Below are positions 6,862 to 13,383 of a DNA stretch of 13,383 nucleotides, piece by piece. The notes beneath the pieces are model-generated. The model was not told where the DNA came from. It ran no database searches and saw nothing but the letters and a program-made list of their open reading frames with translations. The number at the start of each line of letters is the position of its first letter. Position 1 is the first letter of the stretch. Both the position numbers and the translations under genes were made by a program. Origin of the DNA: an uncultured Clostridia bacterium (GTDB lineage Bacteria > Bacillota > Clostridia > TANB77 > CAG-508); contig CAKPKU010000044.1 of the NCBI GenBank assembly GCA_934167365.1, positions 1 to 13,383 of the forward strand. Direction: 5' to 3'.

Positions 6862-7905
6862 ATGATTACTAGAAGAAATGTTGTGTTGTATACAACAAAG
6901 TATGGATGCCCTCGGAAAGATGATATAAATTTCGAGGCAGTGGAGGTTATTAACAGCCTTGATAAGGTTAGAGAAACTTGGAGGAAGAATAAAATTCCTC
7001 TAATATATAGCGATGATAAGCTATACGAAGAGGCAAAATGGCAATATCGCATTCTAAAGCTTCCAAAATGGGAGAACCCAGATGAATTTATTTTCTTTTG
7101 TCACGAAAATGGAATTGAATGTGGTGAATACATAGACAAAAATAGTCCAAAAATAGACACTAAAAGTGAGTCATGTTTCCTATGCGACATAGCTGAATAT
7201 TACAAGAGGTATGAATCCCTTACTGAATATAATGCTAGTGTTGAAAATTCACGAGATATGATTATGTATGAATCAGAAAATTTTTTCGTGAAGATTGAAT
7301 TAGGATGTCTATGTAATGGCATGGTTATGATATGTCCAAAAAAACACATTTTTTCTGTAGCTTGTATTCAAAGTGAGGAGAAGATGCGTGAATACAAAGG
7401 TGTAATGGCTGATGTAGAACTCATATTAAAAACAATGTATGGTAGGAATCCTGTGATTTTTTTTGAACACGGAAGTAGTCCCGATGGCTTTTCGACACAT
7501 AAAAGGTCAGTTGTTCATGCTCACACTCATGTGGCATACGGAGTTAAATTTAGTCAATATTATCTGAATATGGTTTGCTTAAAACCAATAGATGATATAC
7601 GAGAAATGCGAGGAGGAAAGTATCTATCTTATCAGGAAGGTGTTGATGGGCAGTTATTTGCGGTTAATGACAAAAGTGTTTATGTTCAAAGACAGTTTCC
7701 GAGACAAGTAATTGGAGAAATACTAGGTATTCCCAATGAACTTACCAATTGGAGAGTTGAACCCTTTAGTGAGAACATGAAGGAAACATTTGACGATTGG
7801 TATAAGGTACTAATAACAAACAAAGATATTCTTCCAAAGAGAATTTTGGAGAGGACAGAAGGTTTTGTAATTGGATACGAAAAACGTGAGAAAGTTTTTG
7901 TGTAA
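6862..7905 (+). CDS. HIT-domain protein with an unassigned N-terminal region
   Basis: The HIT part (about 101-230 of 347) has CFLC (105-108), FVKIELGCLCNGMVMICPKKH (142-162), EHGSS (202-206) and the histidine triad HAHTHV (219-224). HIT enzymes bind a nucleotide phosphate and use the middle His (here His221) as nucleophile, acting as dinucleotide hydrolases, AMP-lyases or nucleotidyltransferases. The CxxC pair plus His203 could bind zinc as in some HIT branches. Residues 1-100 (VVLYTTKYGCPRKDD, a W/E-rich middle) match no domain I recognise. The C-terminal third (about 250-347) may contact substrate. ATG 6862 has GAAAGGAG at 6848-6855. It is a single-gene unit with its own promoter and terminator, and uses more C/G-ending and CGN/AGG codons than its neighbours. 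The substrate is unknown. Confidence 0.82.
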   Translation: MITRRNVVLYTTKYGCPRKDDINFEAVEVINSLDKVRETWRKNKIPLIYSDDKLYEEAKWQYRILKLPKWENPDEFIFFCHENGIECGEYIDKNSPKIDTKSESCFLCDIAEYYKRYESLTEYNASVENSRDMIMYESENFFVKIELGCLCNGMVMICPKKHIFSVACIQSEEKMREYKGVMADVELILKTMYGRNPVIFFEHGSSPDGFSTHKRSVVHAHTHVAYGVKFSQYYLNMVCLKPIDDIREMRGGKYLSYQEGVDGQLFAVNDKSVYVQRQFPRQVIGEILGIPNELTNWRVEPFSENMKETFDDWYKVLITNKDILPKRILERTEGFVIGYEKREKVFV

Positions 7906-7930
7906 TTTTTTAACCAAAGGCAATCAAACT

Positions 7931-7963
7931 AAATAAGACCCTATTTATGGGTCTTATTTTTTT
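7931..7963 (+). terminator. Terminator of the HIT-domain gene
   Basis: AAATAAGACCC (7931-7941) and GGGTCTTATTT (7949-7959) form a perfect 11-bp stem with a 7-base loop, followed by T to 7963. It begins 26 bases after the stop codon. The rest of the spacer to 8127 shows no gene. Confidence 0.92.
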
Positions 7964-8127
7964 GCGAAAAATTAATAAATTAGTTGAATGATTATAAAAA
8001 GCTTTTATATCAAACTTTTTCATGGAAATTAACTGAATATTAAAATTAAATTAATCCTAAACAGTTCTTGTGTTGAATATATAATTGATTTTATGAAATT
8101 TATATATACAGAATTATGGCACTTATC

Positions 8128-8156
8128 TTGAATTATAGTAGTTTTTACTATATAAT
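8128..8156 (+). promoter_or_regulatory. Promoter of the phosphodiesterase gene
   Basis: TTGAAT (8128-8133) and TATAAT (8151-8156) have a 17-base spacer; the predicted start is near 8163. The ribosome-binding site follows at 8179-8184, so the leader is under 30 bases. Confidence 0.75.
8134..8152. promoter_or_regulatory. Dyad inside the phosphodiesterase promoter
   Basis: TATAGTA (8134-8140) and TACTATA (8146-8152) form a perfect 7-bp inverted repeat around 5 bases. It fills the spacer between the -35 and -10 boxes. It is a possible operator, with the usual caution for A/T-rich DNA. Confidence 0.35.
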
Positions 8157-8190
8157 ATAAGCAATAAAAGTAATGTTTAGGAGGAATTTT

Positions 8191-9351
8191 ATGGAATATA
8201 GAGACATAGTATTACCAAATTATAATCACTGTATATTAGGTACTGTAACTTCAATTTTGAAGTATTATAATGTTGAAACACAACATAAATCATCTGAAAA
8301 AATAGATGAAATATTAAGCAAAAAAGAATATAAAAATGTTATATTTTTAGTATTAGATGGATTAGGAGAACATATATTAAATAAAATTTCTCCAGATGGA
8401 TATTTAAGTAAAAACAAAGTAGATTGTGTCACTTCAGTATATCCATCAACAACAACAGCAGCACTAACGACCTATTATTCAGGAAAGCCACCATATGAAA
8501 CAGGATGGATAGCATGGTCTCAATATTTTAAAGAATATGGAAGAGCTTTGGATATGTTTTCACATAATGAATCATATTTAAGAGCACCATTAAAAGATCC
8601 AAAAATTGATGTATATAAAACTGTAGTTAATTATGAATCAATTTTTGATAGAATTGAAAAAGCATCACCAGATGTGAAAACTTTTGAAATTGAGCCAGAA
8701 TATGCTGAAAGAAGAGGAAAACGTAGTATAAATGCTAATAATATAGATGAATTAATTATGAATATAAAAGATGTATGCTCTATACCAGATAAAAAATTTA
8801 TTCTTGCTTATTCTGATAATCCAGATGGTTTATTACATAAATATGGAACAACTTCAAATGAAGTTAAAGAGTTTGTTAAAGAAACAGAAGAAAAAATATC
8901 AAAAATGGTTGAAGAATTTGATGATGATACAATATTAATTATATCTGCTGACCATGGACATAAAGATATAGAAAAATCATATACATTATTGGACTATCCA
9001 GAAATTCAAGAATGTTTAATAATGCCAGCTTCTTTAGAATCAAGAGTAGTAACATTTTGGGTAAAAGAAGATATGAAAGAATTATTTGTTGAAAGATTTA
9101 ACAAAGAATTTGAAAACGAATTTTGGTTAATGACAAAAGATGAATTTTTAAATAAATACCATTTTTTAGGATTTGGTGATAAACATTACAAAATAGATGA
9201 TTTTATAGGAAATTATATTGCATTATCAGTAGCAGGCAGTATGATAAGACTTGAAACATTTTTAGCAGATGGAAAACCAGTTAAAAAATCAACTCATTGT
9301 GGTTTAACAAAGGATGAAATGGAAGTTCCTGTTATAGTAATAAAAAAATAG
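8191..9351 (+). CDS. Type I phosphodiesterase / nucleotide pyrophosphatase family protein
   Basis: Alkaline-phosphatase-superfamily hydrolase of the phosphodiesterase/NPP type, using two metal ions and a Thr nucleophile to cleave phosphate esters. Over 386 residues: VLDGLG (54-59, metal ligand Asp56), PSTTT (85-89, nucleophile region), ETGW (103-106), SDNPDGLLHKYG (208-219), SADHGHKD (252-259, metal ligands Asp254 and His255) and STHCGLTKDE (367-376). No signal peptide or membrane segment is seen, so a cytoplasmic location is likely, unlike eukaryotic NPPs. An in-frame ATG at 8173 is rejected because AGGAGG (8179-8184) lies inside that extension and is 6 bases before ATG 8191. The natural substrate is not evident. 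rnpB begins directly downstream with its own promoter. Confidence 0.88.
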   Translation: MEYRDIVLPNYNHCILGTVTSILKYYNVETQHKSSEKIDEILSKKEYKNVIFLVLDGLGEHILNKISPDGYLSKNKVDCVTSVYPSTTTAALTTYYSGKPPYETGWIAWSQYFKEYGRALDMFSHNESYLRAPLKDPKIDVYKTVVNYESIFDRIEKASPDVKTFEIEPEYAERRGKRSINANNIDELIMNIKDVCSIPDKKFILAYSDNPDGLLHKYGTTSNEVKEFVKETEEKISKMVEEFDDDTILIISADHGHKDIEKSYTLLDYPEIQECLIMPASLESRVVTFWVKEDMKELFVERFNKEFENEFWLMTKDEFLNKYHFLGFGDKHYKIDDFIGNYIALSVAGSMIRLETFLADGKPVKKSTHCGLTKDEMEVPVIVIKK

Positions 9352-9361
9352 ACAAAATTAC

Positions 9362-9390
9362 TTGACAATGTAAAAGTTTTTCTTTAAAAT
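9362..9390 (+). promoter_or_regulatory. Promoter of rnpB
   Basis: TTGACA (9362-9367), 17 bases, then TAAAAT (9385-9390). The expected start at about 9397-9398 coincides with the first base of the P1 helix of the RNase P RNA, which supports both calls. The -35 begins 11 bases after the phosphodiesterase stop. Confidence 0.9.
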
Positions 9391-9397
9391 AAAGTCT

Positions 9398-9740
9398 AGA
9401 GCAAATTAAATAGTCGCGTATAGCAAGGTCGAAAGACAGCGTACGAGGAAAGTCCGGGCTCCATAGAGCAATGATGCTGGATAACGTCCAGTGAGGGAAA
9501 CCTTAAGGAAAGTGCAACAGAAAATAACCGCCAATTTTGGTAAGGATGAAAAGGCGAGGTAAGAGCTCACCGCTGGTATGGTGACATACTGGGTCTGTGT
9601 AAACCCCATCTGGAGCAACACCGGGACTAGAAGGTTAAGACTGCTCGTCATCTTCTTAATCTGGTGGCTTGAGACATATAGTAATATATGTACTAGATAA
9701 ATGACTATTCACGACAGAACCCGGCTTACAGATTTGCTTT
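9398..9740 (+). ncRNA. rnpB: RNase P RNA (type A)
   Basis: Catalytic RNA of ribonuclease P, which trims the 5' leader from precursor tRNAs. The conserved core is plain: GAGGAAAGTCCGGGCT at 9445-9460, GTGCAACAGAAA near 9511-9522, GAGGTAAGAGCTCACCGC near 9556-9573, and ACAGAACCCGGCTTACAG at 9714-9731, which pairs back to form P4. Ends were set from P1: AGCAAAT (9400-9406) pairs with ATTTGCT (9732-9738). The order and spacing follow the ancestral type A (E. coli-like) plan rather than the Bacillus type B form. A loop with GGTT (9633-9636) matches the site that binds the tRNA CCA end. The ends are accurate to a few bases. Confidence 0.96.
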
Positions 9741-9755
9741 TTATAAATATAATAA

Positions 9756-9777
9756 TAACGCAGGTTTACCTGCGTTA
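9756..9777. terminator. Terminator shared by rnpB and the convergent operon
   Basis: TAACGCAGGT (9756-9765) and ACCTGCGTTA (9768-9777) form a perfect stem with a very short loop. T-rich but interrupted tails lie on both sides (ATTTGTTT rightward; TTATTATTATATT leftward), so it probably ends both rnpB and the minus-strand pseudouridine synthase transcript, whose stop is at 9820. Confidence 0.75.
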
Positions 9778-9819
9778 ATTTGTTTATATAAAGAAAAGTT
9801 TTACATATGAGTACAAATT

Positions 9820-10698
9820 TTAATATATTAACTTTTTTATATCTTCAGGAATATCAGCTACATATTCTACTTGTTTATGATGTATAGGATGAATGAATTT
9901 TACTTTATATGCATGTAACATTTGTCTAAAAGCACTTGATGAAGGATTACCATAAAGTGTATCACCTAAAATAGGGTGACCAATTGCAGACATATGTACT
10001 CGTATTTGATGAGTTCTCCCAGTTTCAAGTAAACATTTAACAACAGAATAATTTGTATGCTCTTCAATTACTTCATAATGTGTTATTGAAGCATCGCCAT
10101 CTTGTCGAATACACCTTTCAATTATACTGCCATCTTTTCTACCAATAGGTAAATTAATAGTGCCATTTTTTTCATTAAATATACCATCACATATGGCTAT
10201 ATATTCTTTTTGAAAATCCTTTGTTTTCATTTGTGATACAAGACATTCTTGTATATATTCATTTTTGGCAAAAATAACAATTCCAGATGTATCTTTGTCT
10301 AAACGATTTACAGGTCTGATTTTTTTATGAAGACCAATTAAGTCAAAATAATATTTAACTCCATTTGATAAACTATTTTCATAATGTAACATAGAAGGAT
10401 GAACAGGAGTATTAAAGCTTTTATTTACTACTAAATAATATTCATCTTCATAAATTATATTTAAATTTAACTTTGTTGGAACAATATTTGAATTATCTTC
10501 ATCAAAGTCAATAATAACACTAATTTTGTCATGAGTTGTTACTTCTTTTGAAACATATATAGGTGTGCCATTTAAAAATATATTTTGTGATTTTTTTAAT
10601 TTTAATAAAAGCCTATCTGATATATGAAAATAGGCTTTTAAAACTTCTTTTACATTTATATAATTATCATTTTCTTTAATTGTGTATTCAAGTTTCAT
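9820..10698 (-). CDS. RluA/RluD-family pseudouridine synthase
   Basis: Isomerises uridine to pseudouridine in structured RNA, probably rRNA. The 292-residue protein has an N-terminal S4-like part (about 14-60; ISDRLLLKLK, FLNGTPI) and a catalytic domain with RPVNRLDKDTSG (128-139, catalytic Asp134) followed by GIVIFAKN (139-146). ETGRTHQIRVHM and HPILGDTLYG lie further on, all standard for the family. The usual HRLD is NRLD here, a common Firmicutes form. The start is fixed by family alignment and by an in-frame TAA 9 bases upstream of ATG 10698. The only good ribosome-binding site (GGAGG, plus-strand 10734-10738) lies 35 bases away, which is unusual. The U32 gene ends 47 bases upstream and no promoter is seen between, so the two are likely one operon. 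The exact RNA position modified is unknown. Confidence 0.93.
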   Translation of the reverse strand: MKLEYTIKENDNYINVKEVLKAYFHISDRLLLKLKKSQNIFLNGTPIYVSKEVTTHDKISVIIDFDEDNSNIVPTKLNLNIIYEDEYYLVVNKSFNTPVHPSMLHYENSLSNGVKYYFDLIGLHKKIRPVNRLDKDTSGIVIFAKNEYIQECLVSQMKTKDFQKEYIAICDGIFNEKNGTINLPIGRKDGSIIERCIRQDGDASITHYEVIEEHTNYSVVKCLLETGRTHQIRVHMSAIGHPILGDTLYGNPSSSAFRQMLHAYKVKFIHPIHHKQVEYVADIPEDIKKLIY

Positions 10699-10706
10699 AA
10701 ACTTTT

Positions 10707-10728
10707 AAAGCTGTATAGTTTTAGCTTT
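10707..10728 (-). promoter_or_regulatory. Possible leader hairpin between ribosome-binding site and start
   Basis: In the 35-base gap before the pseudouridine synthase start, AAAGCT and AGCTTT (plus-strand arms 10707-10712 and 10723-10728) can pair over 6 bp with a 10-base loop. Folding would bring GGAGG close enough to the ATG for initiation. A second 5-bp pairing (10699-10703 with 10717-10721) is interleaved with it. These are weak A/T-rich helices, so this is tentative. Confidence 0.3.
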
Positions 10729-10745
10729 TATATCCTCCTTATTTT

Positions 10746-13163
10746 TTAAACTTCTCTATTTAAATTTCCATTTGTGTAATTCTGTCCTTCTAATTTATTT
10801 CCAGTTTTATGAGTTTTTATTGCAATATTTATTTCAGATAGTGATTCATCTAAAAAGTCTAATCTTATTGAGTCTGTATTTAAATTGCTTGATTCTATAC
10901 TTGTAGTTTTTGAGTTATATATTGTGGTAATTCCGTTTTCTGCTTTGACTTTGAAATTAAATCCTAATCGATCTTTTAATATAAAATCAGCATAATCATG
11001 GCAGTGTTTTTCACATTTTAAATAACATTTATTAGATTTTCCAAGCAGACAGTAATTTGAATTCATTACTGGAATATTTCCATAAACTATACTTTCAGTT
11101 ATACATTTTCCACTTATAGTGTCAATTGCTTCTTTACTAAGCTCTGGAGAAATTGTACATATTGAAATTCCCATATTAACTAATTCTTTTAATGTAAAAT
11201 TATTAAATAAATTTAATGTATAATTAGAAACAAATTCATATTTCCCAGAATATTTTTTTAGTAATATTAAATGCGAGATATTTGAAAGTACAAATCCTTT
11301 TATTTTAGGAAAGTGATTTAAAATCCCGTCAAAATTGAATTTTGAGAAGTTTTTTGATATTGTTGGTAATAAAATATATACATTAAATTTTTTTGTAAGA
11401 GCTTTTATTGTGTTTTCAAAATTAGGGTCAATAAAATATTTGTATGGTATATAGGCTCTATCTACTTTTTCTATTAAAGAATAATCTATATATTGATTTA
11501 GATTATTAAACAAAACTGAAACCATTTTGGGCTTATTTGAGCGTTGTATTACATTATCAGAGATGTTAACTGGAGCTAAAGGTTTATTGAGCTCTCTTGT
11601 AAACCTATTTTGAGCGACAGTTTCTATTTTTTCAATTGCAGCTCTTCTAAGTTCGTTAAGGCAACCTATATTAGGAATAAATACATTATCATCTAAATCA
11701 ATTTCTATTTGTTCAAATTGAAATGGTGTGTTTTTAGTTTTTGTTAATTGGCTTAAAATTCTTTCATGAGTAATTGGTGCGTTAATTGCTGGTATAGGTT
11801 TTATTTGAGATGAAATAGTAAAATATATGTTACTAAAAATATCATCTTTATTTTCGGAAACGCTAGAAACAGTTAAAGTAATAGGTAGTCCTTCTTTTAC
11901 TGAAATCATGCAATTAAACTTATTTTTGATGTTCTCTTTATTAATACTATCTAAAGCTATTCTGGTAAGCTCTTTATTTGATATTTTATAAATTTTATCA
12001 CCAACAGATATATTTCCCTTCATTCTGCCTATTGTAACTGGTTGAAAAGGTGATGATTCTTCAATATTACAGTTTCCAATCATTAGCTCTGAAATAGTAT
12101 ATGTTCCAGTTTCTTTTTCTAAACTTATGGTATCTCCAATTGAAAGTGTTTCATTAGATGTTAATAAAATATGACCTTTATCTGCATTAAATTTTTGAAC
12201 AGTTCCTAAAAGTAATCCCATGTTATTAGGTTTTTTTGGATATATTAGCTCTTTATTATATTCATCTTCTAAATGTCCTGATGAAAATCCGCCACGATTA
12301 AATACTTGCATTAGCATTTTTTTGTCGCTATATTCTACAACATATGGTTTATTTGATAATGCTAAATCTATGTATTTTCTGTATATTTTAGTGACTATTG
12401 CAACATATTCAGGAGTTTTCATTCGACCTTCAATTTTAAAACATTTTACTCCAGCTCTTATAAGTTTTGGGATAAAATCTAATCCACATACATCTTTTGT
12501 ACTTAAAAGATAGCCTGAATCTAATTTGGTATCTTCATGTGGATCTGATTTTATTAATGTATATGGAAGTCTACATGGTTGAGCACATTTTCCTCTATTT
12601 CCAGATCTTCCTCCAATCATGCTTGAAAAAAGACATTGACCTGAATATGATATACATAAAGCCCCATGTATAAAAGTTTCTATTTCAATATCAGTATTTT
12701 TACAAATATATTCAATTTCAGATATTGAAAGTTCTCTTGATAAAACAGCTCTTGAAAATCCCATTTGTTTAGCAAGGTTTGCACCTTCTAAATTATAGAT
12801 AGTCATTTGTGTACTTGCATGAATAGGTAGGTCTGGAAAATTAGATATTAAATATTTAGCAAGTCCAATATCTTGTACTATAATTACATCGATTCCAGCT
12901 TCATATGCAGTTTTGGCAATATTTATAGCATCAGACATTTCACTGTTTTTTATAAGAGTATTTAGTGTTAAATGTGTTTTTACATTTCTCATTTTTGCAT
13001 ATGAAATTGCTTCATGTAAATTATTTAAAGAAAAGTTTGTAGCAGAAGCTCTAGCACTAAATAAATCTGCTCCGAAATAAACACTATCTGCTCCATTTTG
13101 AACAGCTGCTTTTAAACAATCAAAATCACCAGCTGGTGAAAGTAATTCAATATAATTGCTCAT
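10746..13163 (-). CDS. U32-family protein with collagenase-like domain (RlhA/YdcP-like)
   Basis: Labelled peptidases historically, the best-studied U32 members hydroxylate RNA: RlhA at 23S rRNA C2501 and TrhP at tRNA U34. The 805-residue product opens IELLSPAGDFDCLKAAV (5-21), with GADSVYFGA (24-32) and HASTQMTIYN (115-124). The U32 signature is ETFIHGALC (162-170) with YSGQC (173-177). Cys170, Cys177, Cys193 and Cys197 (GNRGKCAQPC) are the expected iron-sulfur ligands. The middle and C-terminal parts, including KCYLKCEKHC, fit the long DUF3656-containing form. Length exceeds E. coli YdcP (about 650). ATG 13163 follows AAGGAGAT closely; an extension to 13286 has no ribosome-binding site and crosses the promoter and a hairpin. 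First gene of an operon with the pseudouridine synthase. RNA hydroxylase is the likeliest role. Confidence 0.9.
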   Translation of the reverse strand: MSNYIELLSPAGDFDCLKAAVQNGADSVYFGADLFSARASATNFSLNNLHEAISYAKMRNVKTHLTLNTLIKNSEMSDAINIAKTAYEAGIDVIIVQDIGLAKYLISNFPDLPIHASTQMTIYNLEGANLAKQMGFSRAVLSRELSISEIEYICKNTDIEIETFIHGALCISYSGQCLFSSMIGGRSGNRGKCAQPCRLPYTLIKSDPHEDTKLDSGYLLSTKDVCGLDFIPKLIRAGVKCFKIEGRMKTPEYVAIVTKIYRKYIDLALSNKPYVVEYSDKKMLMQVFNRGGFSSGHLEDEYNKELIYPKKPNNMGLLLGTVQKFNADKGHILLTSNETLSIGDTISLEKETGTYTISELMIGNCNIEESSPFQPVTIGRMKGNISVGDKIYKISNKELTRIALDSINKENIKNKFNCMISVKEGLPITLTVSSVSENKDDIFSNIYFTISSQIKPIPAINAPITHERILSQLTKTKNTPFQFEQIEIDLDDNVFIPNIGCLNELRRAAIEKIETVAQNRFTRELNKPLAPVNISDNVIQRSNKPKMVSVLFNNLNQYIDYSLIEKVDRAYIPYKYFIDPNFENTIKALTKKFNVYILLPTISKNFSKFNFDGILNHFPKIKGFVLSNISHLILLKKYSGKYEFVSNYTLNLFNNFTLKELVNMGISICTISPELSKEAIDTISGKCITESIVYGNIPVMNSNYCLLGKSNKCYLKCEKHCHDYADFILKDRLGFNFKVKAENGITTIYNSKTTSIESSNLNTDSIRLDFLDESLSEINIAIKTHKTGNKLEGQNYTNGNLNREV

Positions 13164-13191
13164 GATAAATCTCCTTGTAATTTTTTGTTTA

Positions 13192-13220
13192 AATATATCA
13201 TAATTTGTGGGTAGTGTAAA
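13192..13220 (-). promoter_or_regulatory. Promoter of the U32/pseudouridine synthase operon
   Basis: On the minus strand, TTTACA (13220-13215) and TATATT (13197-13192) are 17 bases apart, with TGA before the -10 (extended -10). The predicted start is near 13185, about 22 bases before the ATG. Confidence 0.75.
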
Positions 13221-13246
13221 GTTGCTAATTGAATTAGAAAACTTTA

Positions 13247-13291
13247 TACAAATGGCAATAATAAACCGGAAATTTATTATTGCCATTTGTA
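13247..13291. repeat. Perfect 19-bp inverted repeat upstream of the U32 operon
   Basis: Arms 13247-13265 and 13273-13291 are exactly complementary, with a 7-base centre (CCGGAAA). It lies upstream of the U32 promoter, outside the predicted transcript. On the plus strand it is followed by A rather than T, and on the minus strand there is no T run, so it is not a standard terminator. It could be a terminator of unusual form, a regulator site, or a remnant of a small mobile repeat. The remaining 92 bases to the window edge show no clear gene; an ATG at 13376 has no good ribosome-binding site. Confidence 0.75.
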
Positions 13292-13383
13292 AAAAAAGTA
13301 AATTTTTAAAAAATATAGGTTTAAAATAGATATGTCACAAATAGATTGAAAAAATATTGAAAGAGAGTACCAAAAATGATATT

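Noticed and set aside
8173..8190. Earlier ATG for the phosphodiesterase
   Set aside because: The AGGAGG ribosome-binding site lies inside this six-codon extension and serves ATG 8191.
9406..9651. 81-codon minus-strand open frame over rnpB
   Set aside because: The DNA is fully explained by the conserved RNase P RNA on the plus strand.
13164..13286. In-frame N-terminal extension of the U32 protein
   Set aside because: It has no ribosome-binding site, spans the predicted promoter and hairpin, and the family N-terminus (IELLSPAGD) begins right after ATG 13163, which has AAGGAGAT.
13376..13383. Start of a rightward gene at the window edge
   Set aside because: Only an ATG and one further codon are visible, with no good ribosome-binding site, so it cannot be supported.
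1..13383. CRISPR array, tRNA or insertion sequence
   Set aside because: No regularly spaced direct repeats, no cloverleaf with a TTCGA-type arm, and no transposase or integrase motifs were found on either strand.

Overview
The window is AT-rich DNA (A/T runs in every spacer, A/T at most third codon positions) from a low-GC member of the Bacillota, most likely a Clostridia-type bacterium. The evidence is a class A penicillin-binding protein with an N/T-rich tail, a manganese-dependent (DHH) inorganic pyrophosphatase, a type A RNase P RNA, strong GGAGG ribosome-binding sites, near-consensus housekeeping promoters with 17-base spacers, and TAA/TAG stops. The species cannot be fixed from the sequence alone. 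No CRISPR array, tRNA, insertion sequence or integrase is visible.

Layout, left to right. The end of an upstream gene (stop at 52) and an AT-rich terminator open the window. A class A PBP (339-2933) follows, then a DUF2971-type gene (2994-3813) split by an apparent single-base frameshift. Next, under its own promoter carrying two dyads, is a SleB-type cell-wall hydrolase with a threonine-rich stalk (3912-4754). A two-way terminator separates it from the convergent ppaC pyrophosphatase (5721-4795, minus). Divergent from ppaC is a DUF421/YetF membrane protein (5888-6574). Then come a HIT-domain protein with an unassigned N-terminal region (6862-7905) and an alkaline-phosphatase-superfamily phosphodiesterase (8191-9351). 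The RNase P RNA gene rnpB (about 9398-9740) has a near-consensus promoter. Convergent to it is a minus-strand pair, a U32-family protein (13163-10746) followed by an RluA/RluD-type pseudouridine synthase (10698-9820), ending at a shared hairpin after rnpB.

How the genes relate. Two products act at the cell envelope: the PBP builds peptidoglycan and the SleB-like protein probably cuts it. The right third concerns RNA: rnpB matures tRNA 5' ends, while the U32 and pseudouridine synthase pair looks like an RNA-modification operon. ppaC supplies soluble pyrophosphatase. The remaining genes (DUF2971, DUF421, HIT, phosphodiesterase) are single units with their own control signals, and no shared pathway is obvious.

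I see no clearly new multi-gene system. The points most worth a second look are the frameshifted DUF2971 gene, the HIT protein with its extra N-terminal region and a dyad over its promoter, the SleB-like gene with paired dyads at its promoter, a perfect 19-bp hairpin upstream of the U32 operon, and the unusually long gap between ribosome-binding site and start codon in the pseudouridine synthase gene.
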